From Bacteroidota bacterium (GTDB lineage Bacteria; Bacteroidota; Bacteroidia; Chitinophagales; Saprospiraceae), in assembly GCA_019136675.1 (NCBI GenBank), contig JAGVTV010000130.1, positions 1 to 61,994 on the forward strand: a DNA stretch of 61,994 nucleotides. The letters run 5' to 3'. Every line of letters starts with the position of its first letter. Position 1 is the stretch's first letter. This document shows positions 8,388 through 15,600 of this stretch, piece by piece. Made by a program: the position numbers and the translations under genes. The notes under the pieces are model-generated. The model had not been told where the DNA came from and did not search any database. It saw only the letters and a list, made by a program, of their open reading frames with translations.

Positions 8388-9992
8388 ATGGCAACCAGAC
8401 TAACAGGATTTTCAAAACTCGTGATCACTCTCCTCATCCTGGCGGGTATTTTTTTTGGTGGCAGATACCTGCTCAATCAAACCAAATTTGGGCAGGATCT
8501 CAAGAATCAGGCTCAGCAGGCGGGCACAGAAAATAAATCAGATGGATCGGATAATAAGGGAACCAAGCCTTCGGGCGGACCAAGGGACCCTAATACGCTT
8601 AGAGTCCAGCTTGTAACATGGGGAGGATACGCTCCGGGGCTTTATTTTAATGAAGGTGCGGCCCCCAATGAAAACTCAAGATACTTTAAAGATTATGGCT
8701 TTAAGGTCGAGTTTAAAGTAGAAAATGACCTAATCAATGCCATGAACGCCTGGATGGCCGGTGAATATGATGTTCTGGTGCAGACAGCAGATGCTTTCCC
8801 GCTGTATACTGGACCCAATGACATCAACGAATTTAAGCCTATGGCTTTCATGCAGGTTGACTGGTCCAGGGGTGGAGACGCCATCATTGTCAAGCGTGGT
8901 ATAAATACGGTAAATGACCTCAAAGGAAAAAAAATAGCAGTGGCAGTACCATCACCGGCACAGACCCTGCTCAACAACACACTCGAGGCAGCCGGTCTCA
9001 AATACAGTGATGTAACGGTGATAGAGACCACTGATAACCTCAAGGCAGCTGAACAGTTCAGGTCAGGAGACATAGACGCTGCCGTAGTTTGGAGCCCGGA
9101 TGATATACTTGCCACGAAGGATGTTGCAGGGTCAAAGATCCTGCTTACCACCAAACAGCAGTCTCACATCATCGCTGACATCATGTTTGCCAGCGAAAAA
9201 ACCATAAATGAGAAAAAGAACATGATCCATGGTTTCTATGAAGGCTGGATGAAAGGAGTGGCAGAACTCAATGGCAGCACGGCAAATCACCCCAAAGCAG
9301 CAAGGTACCTGGCAGAACTTAATGGCCTTACTCCTGAAGATGGCCTCGGTATGATGTCAAATGTGTATTGGACAGGTCAGGGAGATAATGTAAACTTTTT
9401 CGGTCTGAATTCTGCGTACAAGGGACAAAGAGGGCAGGACCTGTACGAAAAGATGTCTAAAAAATTTAAGGAAATCGGTGGCTTGCCAGCAACCGAAGAT
9501 GTACCATCGTGGAGGTCAGTAATCTACACCGGTGCAGTGACTGCGGCACAGGCTAACCTGACAGGACCATCTTATGAGGCAGAAAGATCAAAGGAATTTT
9601 CTCCAGCCACCAAGGCAGAAAGAGTGGCTCCGGCATTGGCCTCCAAACCCATCAGCATAACATTTGCCTCAGGAAAATTTGCCCTGGACGAAAATGCCAA
9701 AACCATCATTGACCTCCAGTTTTCTGAGGTTGCCAAGTCTTTTGCCAATGTTAAGGTACGTATAGAAGGCAACACAGATAATGTAGGAAGCAAAGCTTCT
9801 AATGTTGTCCTTTCTGAAAAGAGAGCCAAGGCGGTTGCAGACTATCTTAAGAGCCAGTATGGCATCGATCCCAACAGGTTTGTGGTAATTGGCAACGGAC
9901 CTGACAAACCGGTAGCAGGTTGTGAAGCCAATGCAGACGAAGCATGTAAAGCCAGAAACAGACGAACAGAATTCCAGCTTATTGGCGGTTAA
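8388..9992 (+). CDS. ABC solute-binding protein fused to an OmpA domain
   Basis: A 534-residue fusion. Residues about 9-29 form an uncleaved membrane anchor (KLVITLLILAGIFFGGRYLL) with no lipobox. After a Gly/Ser/Asn/Lys-rich linker, residues about 65-380 are a NitT/TauT/SsuA-type solute-binding domain (VNDLKGKKIAVAVPSPAQTLL, RSGDIDAAVVWSPDD). Residues about 420-534 are an OmpA-like peptidoglycan-binding domain with the canonical IEGNTDNVGSKASN...LSEKRAKAV and RNRRTEF motifs, including the Asp and Arg that hold diaminopimelate. The protein would bridge inner membrane and cell wall and present a binding domain to the permease encoded next. The ligand is unknown. A terminator follows at 10003-10034. 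Confidence 0.9.
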   Translation: MATRLTGFSKLVITLLILAGIFFGGRYLLNQTKFGQDLKNQAQQAGTENKSDGSDNKGTKPSGGPRDPNTLRVQLVTWGGYAPGLYFNEGAAPNENSRYFKDYGFKVEFKVENDLINAMNAWMAGEYDVLVQTADAFPLYTGPNDINEFKPMAFMQVDWSRGGDAIIVKRGINTVNDLKGKKIAVAVPSPAQTLLNNTLEAAGLKYSDVTVIETTDNLKAAEQFRSGDIDAAVVWSPDDILATKDVAGSKILLTTKQQSHIIADIMFASEKTINEKKNMIHGFYEGWMKGVAELNGSTANHPKAARYLAELNGLTPEDGLGMMSNVYWTGQGDNVNFFGLNSAYKGQRGQDLYEKMSKKFKEIGGLPATEDVPSWRSVIYTGAVTAAQANLTGPSYEAERSKEFSPATKAERVAPALASKPISITFASGKFALDENAKTIIDLQFSEVAKSFANVKVRIEGNTDNVGSKASNVVLSEKRAKAVADYLKSQYGIDPNRFVVIGNGPDKPVAGCEANADEACKARNRRTEFQLIGG

Positions 9993-10002
9993 TAACATAG
10001 TA

Positions 10003-10034
10003 AGGGGCCCGAATTTTTCGGGACCCTCTTTTTA
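10003..10034 (+). terminator. Rho-independent terminator inside the ABC gene set
   Basis: AGGGGCCCGA and TCGGGACCCT form a 10-bp stem with one mismatch and a short AT loop, followed by CTTTTTATTTT. It lies between the solute-binding/OmpA gene and the permease and may set their ratio by partial read-through. Confidence 0.75.
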
Positions 10035-10087
10035 TTTTACCAGCCAGTGGCGAATCTTAAAATTAAACCCACCCCTAAACCCAGCTA

Positions 10088-11152
10088 ATGGACATTAAAT
10101 GGTTGTTTAAACTGAGGGGAGACCTGACCCAAAAGCAAAGAATCATCCTCAATGTTTTCGGGCTTTTATTTCTCTTACTTATATGGTTTTTGCTGACAAC
10201 AGGTGCTGAGCCGATTCTTCCCAAAAACGTTTTTCCTGACCCTTTGAGGGTAGTAGGGGCTTTCCGCGATCTCGTCTCTGACAATAATCTTATTCAAAAC
10301 CTCTGCAGGTCTGTAGGTCTGAATTTGGGTGGTTATATTAAAGCTTCATTGTATGCCATTCCCATCGGATTTATAATAGGCCTCGTACCCCTTTTCAGAG
10401 GAGCGTTCCAGCGTATGGTCGATGCTGTGAGGTTCCTTCCTCTGACAGCCCTTACCGGACTTTTTATCCTGTGGTATGGCATTTATGTCGAGGCAAAGAT
10501 TAATTTTCTGGCATTTGGTATTTTCATTTATCTTCTGCCTATAGTGATTCAGAGGATCGATGAAGTGGATGATGTCTATCTGAAAACAGTTCACACCCTT
10601 GGTGCCAACTATTTCCAGACCATATGGACTGTATATCTGCCGGCGGTACTTTCCAGGCTTTCAGATGACATCAGGATCCTGACCGCCATTTCGTGGACAT
10701 ACATCATTGTGGCGGAGACCTCTGCGGACCAGGGTGGTATAGGTTCGCTCATATTCAGGGCCGGTCAGCGGTTGGGAAGGGTAGACATTACGGTAGCCTG
10801 TCTGATTATCATCCTGCTGGTGGGCATATTCCAGGATAAGATATTTGCCTATCTGGACAGGAAGTTTTTTCCGTTTAAGTATCAGGCCAAGGAAAGCTAT
10901 GACGGTGGCAAAAAGCTGAAGACGATAAGCTTGTGGGATGCGGTTTGGGACTTTGCCATTGCCATTTTCACCTGGATCTTTCTGGGGTTGTACCTGTTGT
11001 TTGTCATTAACGAATACTATCCCGTTTTAGGTGGACTCAAGCCGTTGTCATATCTGTTTGGAGATGCCTTGTGGACCATTCACACATTGTTTATCATGGT
11101 ACTGGCTTATCAGTTATATAATTTATACACAAAATTCTTCGTAAGATCATGA
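10088..11152 (+). CDS. ABC transporter permease (NitT/TauT/SsuC type) with extra C-terminal membrane part
   Basis: A 354-residue membrane protein of the binding-protein-dependent permease family. The central part has about six membrane segments and the coupling-helix region (ETLGA-like motif seen here as KTVHTLGANYFQTIWTVYLP), then SWTYIIVAETSADQGGIGSLI, typical of SsuC/TauC. Usual members end near residue 265. This one continues about 85 residues with a charged loop and at least two more hydrophobic segments (FAIAIFTWIFLGLYLLFV, HTLFIMVLAYQLYNLY). The ATPase gene starts 4 bases before its end, so the two are translationally coupled. It should pair with the upstream solute-binding/OmpA protein. 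Confidence 0.88.
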   Translation: MDIKWLFKLRGDLTQKQRIILNVFGLLFLLLIWFLLTTGAEPILPKNVFPDPLRVVGAFRDLVSDNNLIQNLCRSVGLNLGGYIKASLYAIPIGFIIGLVPLFRGAFQRMVDAVRFLPLTALTGLFILWYGIYVEAKINFLAFGIFIYLLPIVIQRIDEVDDVYLKTVHTLGANYFQTIWTVYLPAVLSRLSDDIRILTAISWTYIIVAETSADQGGIGSLIFRAGQRLGRVDITVACLIIILLVGIFQDKIFAYLDRKFFPFKYQAKESYDGGKKLKTISLWDAVWDFAIAIFTWIFLGLYLLFVINEYYPVLGGLKPLSYLFGDALWTIHTLFIMVLAYQLYNLYTKFFVRS

Positions 11153-11970
11153 GCCAACCTTTTACTTTTAAAGACGAACAGGCTCTTGACAATATCATTG
11201 AGCTTAGGGGTATAGGCCAGAGTTATGATGGCAATAAAAACTGGGTGATCCGGGATCTTGATTTTATAGTGGAAGACAAACCCAATCAGGGACAATTTGC
11301 CATAATCCTGGGTATGTCCGGGTGCGGCAAATCCACTCTTCTCCGTTATATATCCGCATTACAGACCCCGACAGAAGGCACTGTCCTCGTAAAGGGCAAA
11401 CCGGTAGACCAAAACACGCACATCAGCATGGTTTTCCAGCAGTATTCATCCCTCCCCTGGATGACTGTTCTGGATAATGTAGGCTTGTCACTCCGATATG
11501 CAGGAGTTTCCAAGAAGGAAAGAGACGAAAAGGCCATGGAACTCATTAAGCTTGTCGGACTGGAAGGCCACGAAAAAAAGTACGCCATGTATCCAACACT
11601 TTCGGGCGGGCAGCTCCAAAGGGTGGCCATTGCCAGGAGCATCCTTGCCAATCCGGACATCCTGCTCATGGATGAGCCATTTGGTGCACTGGACATAAAA
11701 ACGAGAATTCAGATGCAGGATTTGCTTCTGCAATTGTGGGAGAAATTCCATTCCACCGTCATTTTTGTGACCCATGATATATCAGAAGCCGTATATCTCG
11801 GAGACGATATTTATATTATGAAATACGCACCTTCAAAAATCGTCGAGCATATTAAAGTGGACCTTCCTTTGCACAGAAACAGGGAAACAAAACGTGATCC
11901 TCACTTTACTCAGCTGGTGCATTATGTGGAGGATATGATGATGAAAGTAAGCAGCGAAGGAGCCAAATAA
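11149..11970 (+). CDS. ABC transporter ATP-binding protein (SsuB/TauB type)
   Basis: A 273-residue ATPase driving the permease encoded directly upstream, whose last 4 bases it overlaps (ATGA). Walker A is GMSGCGKST, the Q-loop is VFQQYSSLPW, the ABC signature is LSGGQLQRVAIARS, Walker B is ILLMDEPFGALD and the switch histidine is in FVTHD. All are intact. The sequence places it in the nitrate/taurine/sulfonate branch, but those labels are about ancestry; the OmpA-fused binding protein suggests a different role. It ends 11 bases from the end of the convergent von Willebrand A gene. Confidence 0.92.
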   Translation: MSQPFTFKDEQALDNIIELRGIGQSYDGNKNWVIRDLDFIVEDKPNQGQFAIILGMSGCGKSTLLRYISALQTPTEGTVLVKGKPVDQNTHISMVFQQYSSLPWMTVLDNVGLSLRYAGVSKKERDEKAMELIKLVGLEGHEKKYAMYPTLSGGQLQRVAIARSILANPDILLMDEPFGALDIKTRIQMQDLLLQLWEKFHSTVIFVTHDISEAVYLGDDIYIMKYAPSKIVEHIKVDLPLHRNRETKRDPHFTQLVHYVEDMMMKVSSEGAK

Positions 11971-11981
11971 AATTGAACATT

Positions 11982-13082
11982 TTAGTTTTTCTTGCTCCTT
12001 TTGTTTTGTTTGTAGTCCATAAAAATAAATTCTCCCAGACTTTCCAATGAGGAATAAAAGGCTTTGCCGTTGTTGGCCTTGGTAAACTGATCTACAAAAT
12101 TAACCAGATAAGGATCACGGGCAATCATAAAAGTTGTAACAGGAATATTTAGTTTTCTGCATGTTGCCGCCAGCCCCAGGGTTCGGTTGAGTATCTTGCG
12201 GTCCAGCCCGAAACTGTTTTTATAGTAATTATTCCCTTTTTTAATGCAAGTCGGTTTCCCATCTGTGATCATCATGATCTGCTTGTTAGGGTTTTTCCTT
12301 TTGCGAAGGATGTCCATCGCCAGTTCCAGCCCGGCAACAGTATTGGTATGATATGGACCCACCTGAAGATAGGGTAGGTCTTTGACTTCTATCGACCAGG
12401 CATCATCCCCGAAGACGATTATGTCAAGGGTGTCTTTGGGGTATCTTGTAAGAATGAGTTCAGAGAGTGCCATGGCCACTTTTTTAGCGGGAGTGATGCG
12501 GTCTTCGCCGTACAGAATCATGGAGTGAGAGATGTCGATCATCAGGACTGTAGATGTCTGGGCCTTGTAGTGGGTCTCATGGATCTCGATATCCTTTTCT
12601 GTTAGTTTGAAGTCATCAAGGCCGTGACTTATCTGAGCATTGCGTAATGTCTCTGACATGGCCATATGGTCCAGTCTGTCACCGTATTCAAAGGGCCTGA
12701 GTTCGGCTGTAAACTCGTCACCTTGTCCGCTGTATTTGGTATTGTGGTTTCCTTGTTTTGATTTCTTAAGCTGGTCAAAAATATCATCAAGTGCCTGACG
12801 TCGCAGAGCTATCTCCATTTTTGAGGTAGGTGCATAGCCCTGCCGGCCATTTTGGTTTTGTGAGGCGATGTAGCCTTTTTCAGTCAGATCCCTTATAAAG
12901 TCCGCTATGCCATAATTTTTGTCTGTGAGTTTGTAATGCTTGTCCAGTTCAGTAAGCCATGCCAGGGCCTCGGCTACATCACCGGACGTGTGGATGAGCA
13001 GTTCCTTGAAAATCTTAAGAAGCTTTTCAAATGGATCTGTAGGTTCATTGCCCTGAAAATCAGTAAAATTCCAACCTTTCAT
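11982..13082 (-). CDS. von Willebrand factor A (VWA) domain protein
   Basis: A 366-residue cytoplasmic protein without signal peptide or membrane segment. Residues about 1-175 are helical and charged and I recognise no family there. Residues about 175-350 are a VWA domain with a complete metal-ion-dependent adhesion site: DISHS at 183-187, a Thr near 246-248 and TDG at 273-275. VWA proteins of this layout usually work with a MoxR-type AAA ATPase, but none is present here. It is convergent with the ABC ATPase (11-base gap), and the DUF2452 gene lies upstream on the same strand. A link to the ABC/PspA-like block is an inference from position only. Confidence 0.85.
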   Translation of the reverse strand: MKGWNFTDFQGNEPTDPFEKLLKIFKELLIHTSGDVAEALAWLTELDKHYKLTDKNYGIADFIRDLTEKGYIASQNQNGRQGYAPTSKMEIALRRQALDDIFDQLKKSKQGNHNTKYSGQGDEFTAELRPFEYGDRLDHMAMSETLRNAQISHGLDDFKLTEKDIEIHETHYKAQTSTVLMIDISHSMILYGEDRITPAKKVAMALSELILTRYPKDTLDIIVFGDDAWSIEVKDLPYLQVGPYHTNTVAGLELAMDILRKRKNPNKQIMMITDGKPTCIKKGNNYYKNSFGLDRKILNRTLGLAATCRKLNIPVTTFMIARDPYLVNFVDQFTKANNGKAFYSSLESLGEFIFMDYKQNKRSKKN

Positions 13083-13135
13083 GATACGGTCCTGATATTA
13101 GGTGGTAGAACAGACAAAAGACCAGGAAGGTTCTA

Positions 13136-13588
13136 TTAAAGAGGATTTGCCATATCGAGTACCTTCCAGGTGCTGTCTGCCAGCAATTCTGCTTTGGCCA
13201 GATATACATAGGGAGGATTTTTACCCCATTCTGTCGGTGAGATCATTGACAGTACCCAGGATGAGTCCTTTTTTTCATACAGGTAATAAATGTGTCCGGC
13301 TACGGGCCTGAAGCCGCAGTCAGCTTTGTATATTCTTTCTGAAATCGATATCCTGTCATGAATCTCCTGTGCCTGTCTGATCAGCGTTTCGACCTGCTCC
13401 CGGATTTGGAGCAACTGGGTTTCCGTCTGCTGATACATAGCTTTCATAGCCAGACCTTTGGTCCTCCCTTTGTCTAGCGGTCTTATAATGGCACTGCCTA
13501 CATGGTGTGCATATGGCAACAAGTGTGGTATGTCCGTGACCTTCTCATGGTCTATAGGGTTTACGGTCTTGCCGCTGTCTTCCATCAT
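13136..13588 (-). CDS. DUF2452 domain protein (C1orf50-like)
   Basis: A 150-residue protein matching the DUF2452 family, which also includes the human protein C1orf50. Conserved parts are NPIDHEKVTDIPHLLPYAHH, VGSAIIRPLDKG and MYQQTETQLLQIREQVE, then a short helix and GHIYYLYEKKDSSWVLSMISP. The reading frame is open to 13663, but the extra N-terminal residues would be encoded by the terminator hairpin at 13646-13679, so I start at the ATG at 13586-13588 (MMEDSGKTVNP). Function is unknown in the whole family. It shares a strand with the VWA gene and ends 53 bases before it. Confidence 0.82.
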   Translation of the reverse strand: MMEDSGKTVNPIDHEKVTDIPHLLPYAHHVGSAIIRPLDKGRTKGLAMKAMYQQTETQLLQIREQVETLIRQAQEIHDRISISERIYKADCGFRPVAGHIYYLYEKKDSSWVLSMISPTEWGKNPPYVYLAKAELLADSTWKVLDMANPL

Positions 13589-13645
13589 TCGGTGTTTGTA
13601 TAAAAAATATAAACAACGAATGTTTGGATTGTTCAAATTAACTGA

Positions 13646-13679
13646 AATAAAAAAACCGGCCATTATAGGTGACCGGTTT
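13646..13679 (-). terminator. Terminator of the outer-membrane barrel gene
   Basis: AAACCGG at 13653-13659 pairs with CCGGTTT at 13673-13679. On the minus strand the stem is followed by a run of seven T. It sits 33 bases past the stop of the barrel gene at 13712. Confidence 0.75.
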
Positions 13680-13711
13680 CTTGTATTTTAAAATACTAAC
13701 TCTTATATTCG

Positions 13712-14431
13712 TCAGAACATAATAAACTTAGACCTTGCTCCGCACTGAGCTTTGGCAAAGTATCCCACGCCCCAGTTGAGCTCAAAAACCACTCCGGCAA
13801 ACACGGGGTTGGTTTTTTTATAACCACTCGCATATACGGCAGCATCACGAAGCGGGGCATTGGTTGCTGAGGTACCCCCGGTTGCGTTGACCATGTCGGT
13901 AAAACCGTATTCAAATCTCAGTCCCAGGATACCGCTGAATCTACCGTCATTGCCCATGAGATTGGCACCAAAACCAATTACTCCGGCTATGTTGTTTTTG
14001 TTGTAATCTGACGTCCTGTCTACATTACTTCCGTCTACATTGTCTTCTGCTTTGCTGAGGAATGAAATTTTAGGACCGATCTCAAAATAACCCAGATTTT
14101 TTGCATTTCTGAAAAGAGCGTACACGTCAAGTGCACTCCAGTTGACAGTCTTCAGGGCATTGGAGTTGGCTACCTCAAATTCCTGCTTTGCAGTACTTTT
14201 CATGACATCGATGGCAAGACCATTATATCCGAAGTTAATGCCAAGCTTACCTCCGAATGAATAACCAGTAGAGACCTTGTAATTATAATCCTTTGAATCT
14301 ACGATGGCTTTGTTGTACAAACCGGCAGCTCCATATTGGGCTTTTACACCTACATCAAACCATACGATCTTTTTTTGACCATACAGCTGAATAACGGTAA
14401 ATACCAGTAAAAAAGATAAGAGATGCTTCAT
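13712..14431 (-). CDS. Small outer-membrane beta-barrel protein
   Basis: A 239-residue exported protein of unknown role. It has a signal peptide (MKHLLSFLLVFTVIQLYG, cleavage before QKK) and then alternating hydrophobic/aromatic strands with glycine-rich turns, such as WFDVGVKAQYGAAGLYN, YSFGGKLGINFGYNG and GVIGFGANLMG, as in 8-10-stranded outer-membrane barrels. It ends with phenylalanine (SKFIMF), as many barrels do. It has its own consensus promoter upstream and a terminator downstream, so it is a single-gene unit. No specific family name is supported. Confidence 0.75.
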   Translation of the reverse strand: MKHLLSFLLVFTVIQLYGQKKIVWFDVGVKAQYGAAGLYNKAIVDSKDYNYKVSTGYSFGGKLGINFGYNGLAIDVMKSTAKQEFEVANSNALKTVNWSALDVYALFRNAKNLGYFEIGPKISFLSKAEDNVDGSNVDRTSDYNKNNIAGVIGFGANLMGNDGRFSGILGLRFEYGFTDMVNATGGTSATNAPLRDAAVYASGYKKTNPVFAGVVFELNWGVGYFAKAQCGARSKFIMF

Positions 14432-14485
14432 TTTTAAGTGATCAGTTAAGTGTTAGTGAATATGAATTAATGTTATTTCTGATGT

Positions 14486-14514
14486 CAAAGGTAATGATTT
14501 TGGCTGATTACAAA
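14486..14514 (-). promoter_or_regulatory. Consensus promoter of the barrel gene
   Basis: On the minus strand TTTG (14514-14511), 17 bases of spacer and TACCTTTG (14493-14486) match the Bacteroidota -33/-7 consensus. The -7 box is 54 bases before the ATG. Confidence 0.65.
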
Positions 14515-14530
14515 ACATTTTCATAATCTC

Positions 14531-15508
14531 TCATTCTTTTTGGCTGTAACTTTTATTCACCATATAAATGCCGGCAAGTGTGATTATACAACCCGTAAGA
14601 ATGGTAAAACTCAGTTCCTCACCGAGTACGATAGCCCCTGTAATTAAGGCTACGATAGGATTTACATATGCGTAAATGGCTGTCTGTGTCGTAGGCAGAT
14701 GCTGAAGTGCATATACATAGCACGCAAAACCTATTAAAGAGCCGAAAATAACAAGATAAAAAATAGCAAACCAGGAGATGGCAGGTATTGCTGAGATGGA
14801 AAGGTGGCCCGGATCGGTTGCAACAGATATCACCGAAAGGATGATTCCTCCCAGTAACATCTGAAAGCCCAGGCCAAAATATGGATTAAAGACCCGGGCA
14901 TGTCTTTTTGTATAAATGGTGCCAGCTGCCCATGACCATGTGGCCGCAAGAGATAGAAAAATACCAAGCCTGAATTCGGGCACTAAAAAATCCGGTAAAT
15001 GACGGTAAAATATAAAACATATACCTGCAAAACCTGTGATAATTCCGATTACTGAGAGCAGAGGTGGGCTGGACTTACCGGCCATAAATCCTGCCAGGAC
15101 TATCCAAAGTGGAAAGATAGCACCCATAATGGCACCCAGTCCTGCAGGAATGTATTTTACCCCCCATGTACTCAGTCCGTTACTCAGGACAAAATTCAGG
15201 ATAGCCAGAATAAATAATGGTAAAAATTCTTGTTTGCCCGGCCAGGGATTCTTTTTTGAAATGTAGTAAGCAAGATAGCACCCTCCTCCCAGCATCTGTC
15301 TGAGTCCGGCCATCTGAAGGGCGGGCATCTGCATCACTCCCTGCTTTGATACTACCCAGGTAGTACCCCACACAATACTTACGACCATAAGGGAGAATAG
15401 TGCCTTGAAACTGGTGCTTTGTTTTTTTAGTTTACCCGGCAAATAGAACAAAAGGCCGTTTATGGCATCGGAGACGATCCACTTACTTACTTCCTTAAGT
15501 TTGCCCAA
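14531..15508 (-). CDS. EamA/DMT family transporter
   Basis: A 325-residue inner-membrane exporter of the drug/metabolite transporter superfamily with about ten membrane segments in two EamA halves. The first half begins ALFSLMVVSIVWGTTWVVSKQG, with the typical W-G-T/S pattern, and the second half begins near residue 190 with LAATWSWAAGTIYTKRHA. Family members move amino acids or small metabolites; the substrate is not predictable here. The start is a TTG at 15506-15508, only about 17 bases from a -7 box at 15525-15532, so the mRNA leader would be very short. A 40-residue hydrophilic N-terminus precedes the first helix and is longer than usual. Confidence 0.88.
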   Translation of the reverse strand: MGKLKEVSKWIVSDAINGLLFYLPGKLKKQSTSFKALFSLMVVSIVWGTTWVVSKQGVMQMPALQMAGLRQMLGGGCYLAYYISKKNPWPGKQEFLPLFILAILNFVLSNGLSTWGVKYIPAGLGAIMGAIFPLWIVLAGFMAGKSSPPLLSVIGIITGFAGICFIFYRHLPDFLVPEFRLGIFLSLAATWSWAAGTIYTKRHARVFNPYFGLGFQMLLGGIILSVISVATDPGHLSISAIPAISWFAIFYLVIFGSLIGFACYVYALQHLPTTQTAIYAYVNPIVALITGAIVLGEELSFTILTGCIITLAGIYMVNKSYSQKE

Positions 15509-15524
15509 TTTGCTTATTTTTGTG

Positions 15525-15532
15525 CAAATCTA
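15525..15532 (-). promoter_or_regulatory. -7 box upstream of the EamA gene
   Basis: The minus strand reads TAGATTTG, a TAnnTTTG match. Its closeness to the TTG start implies an almost leaderless mRNA or a start further in. Confidence 0.45.
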
Positions 15533-15600
15533 AGACATTGTCAGTTTTTATCATGTGTTTTTATACATTGCATGATCATTAATATATTTTTCTGATTATA

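Noticed and set aside
6578..13588. Phage, plasmid or defence island origin of the ABC/PspA-like block
   Set aside because: No integrase, transposase, attachment repeat or toxin/nuclease gene is present, and codon style looks like that of the neighbours.
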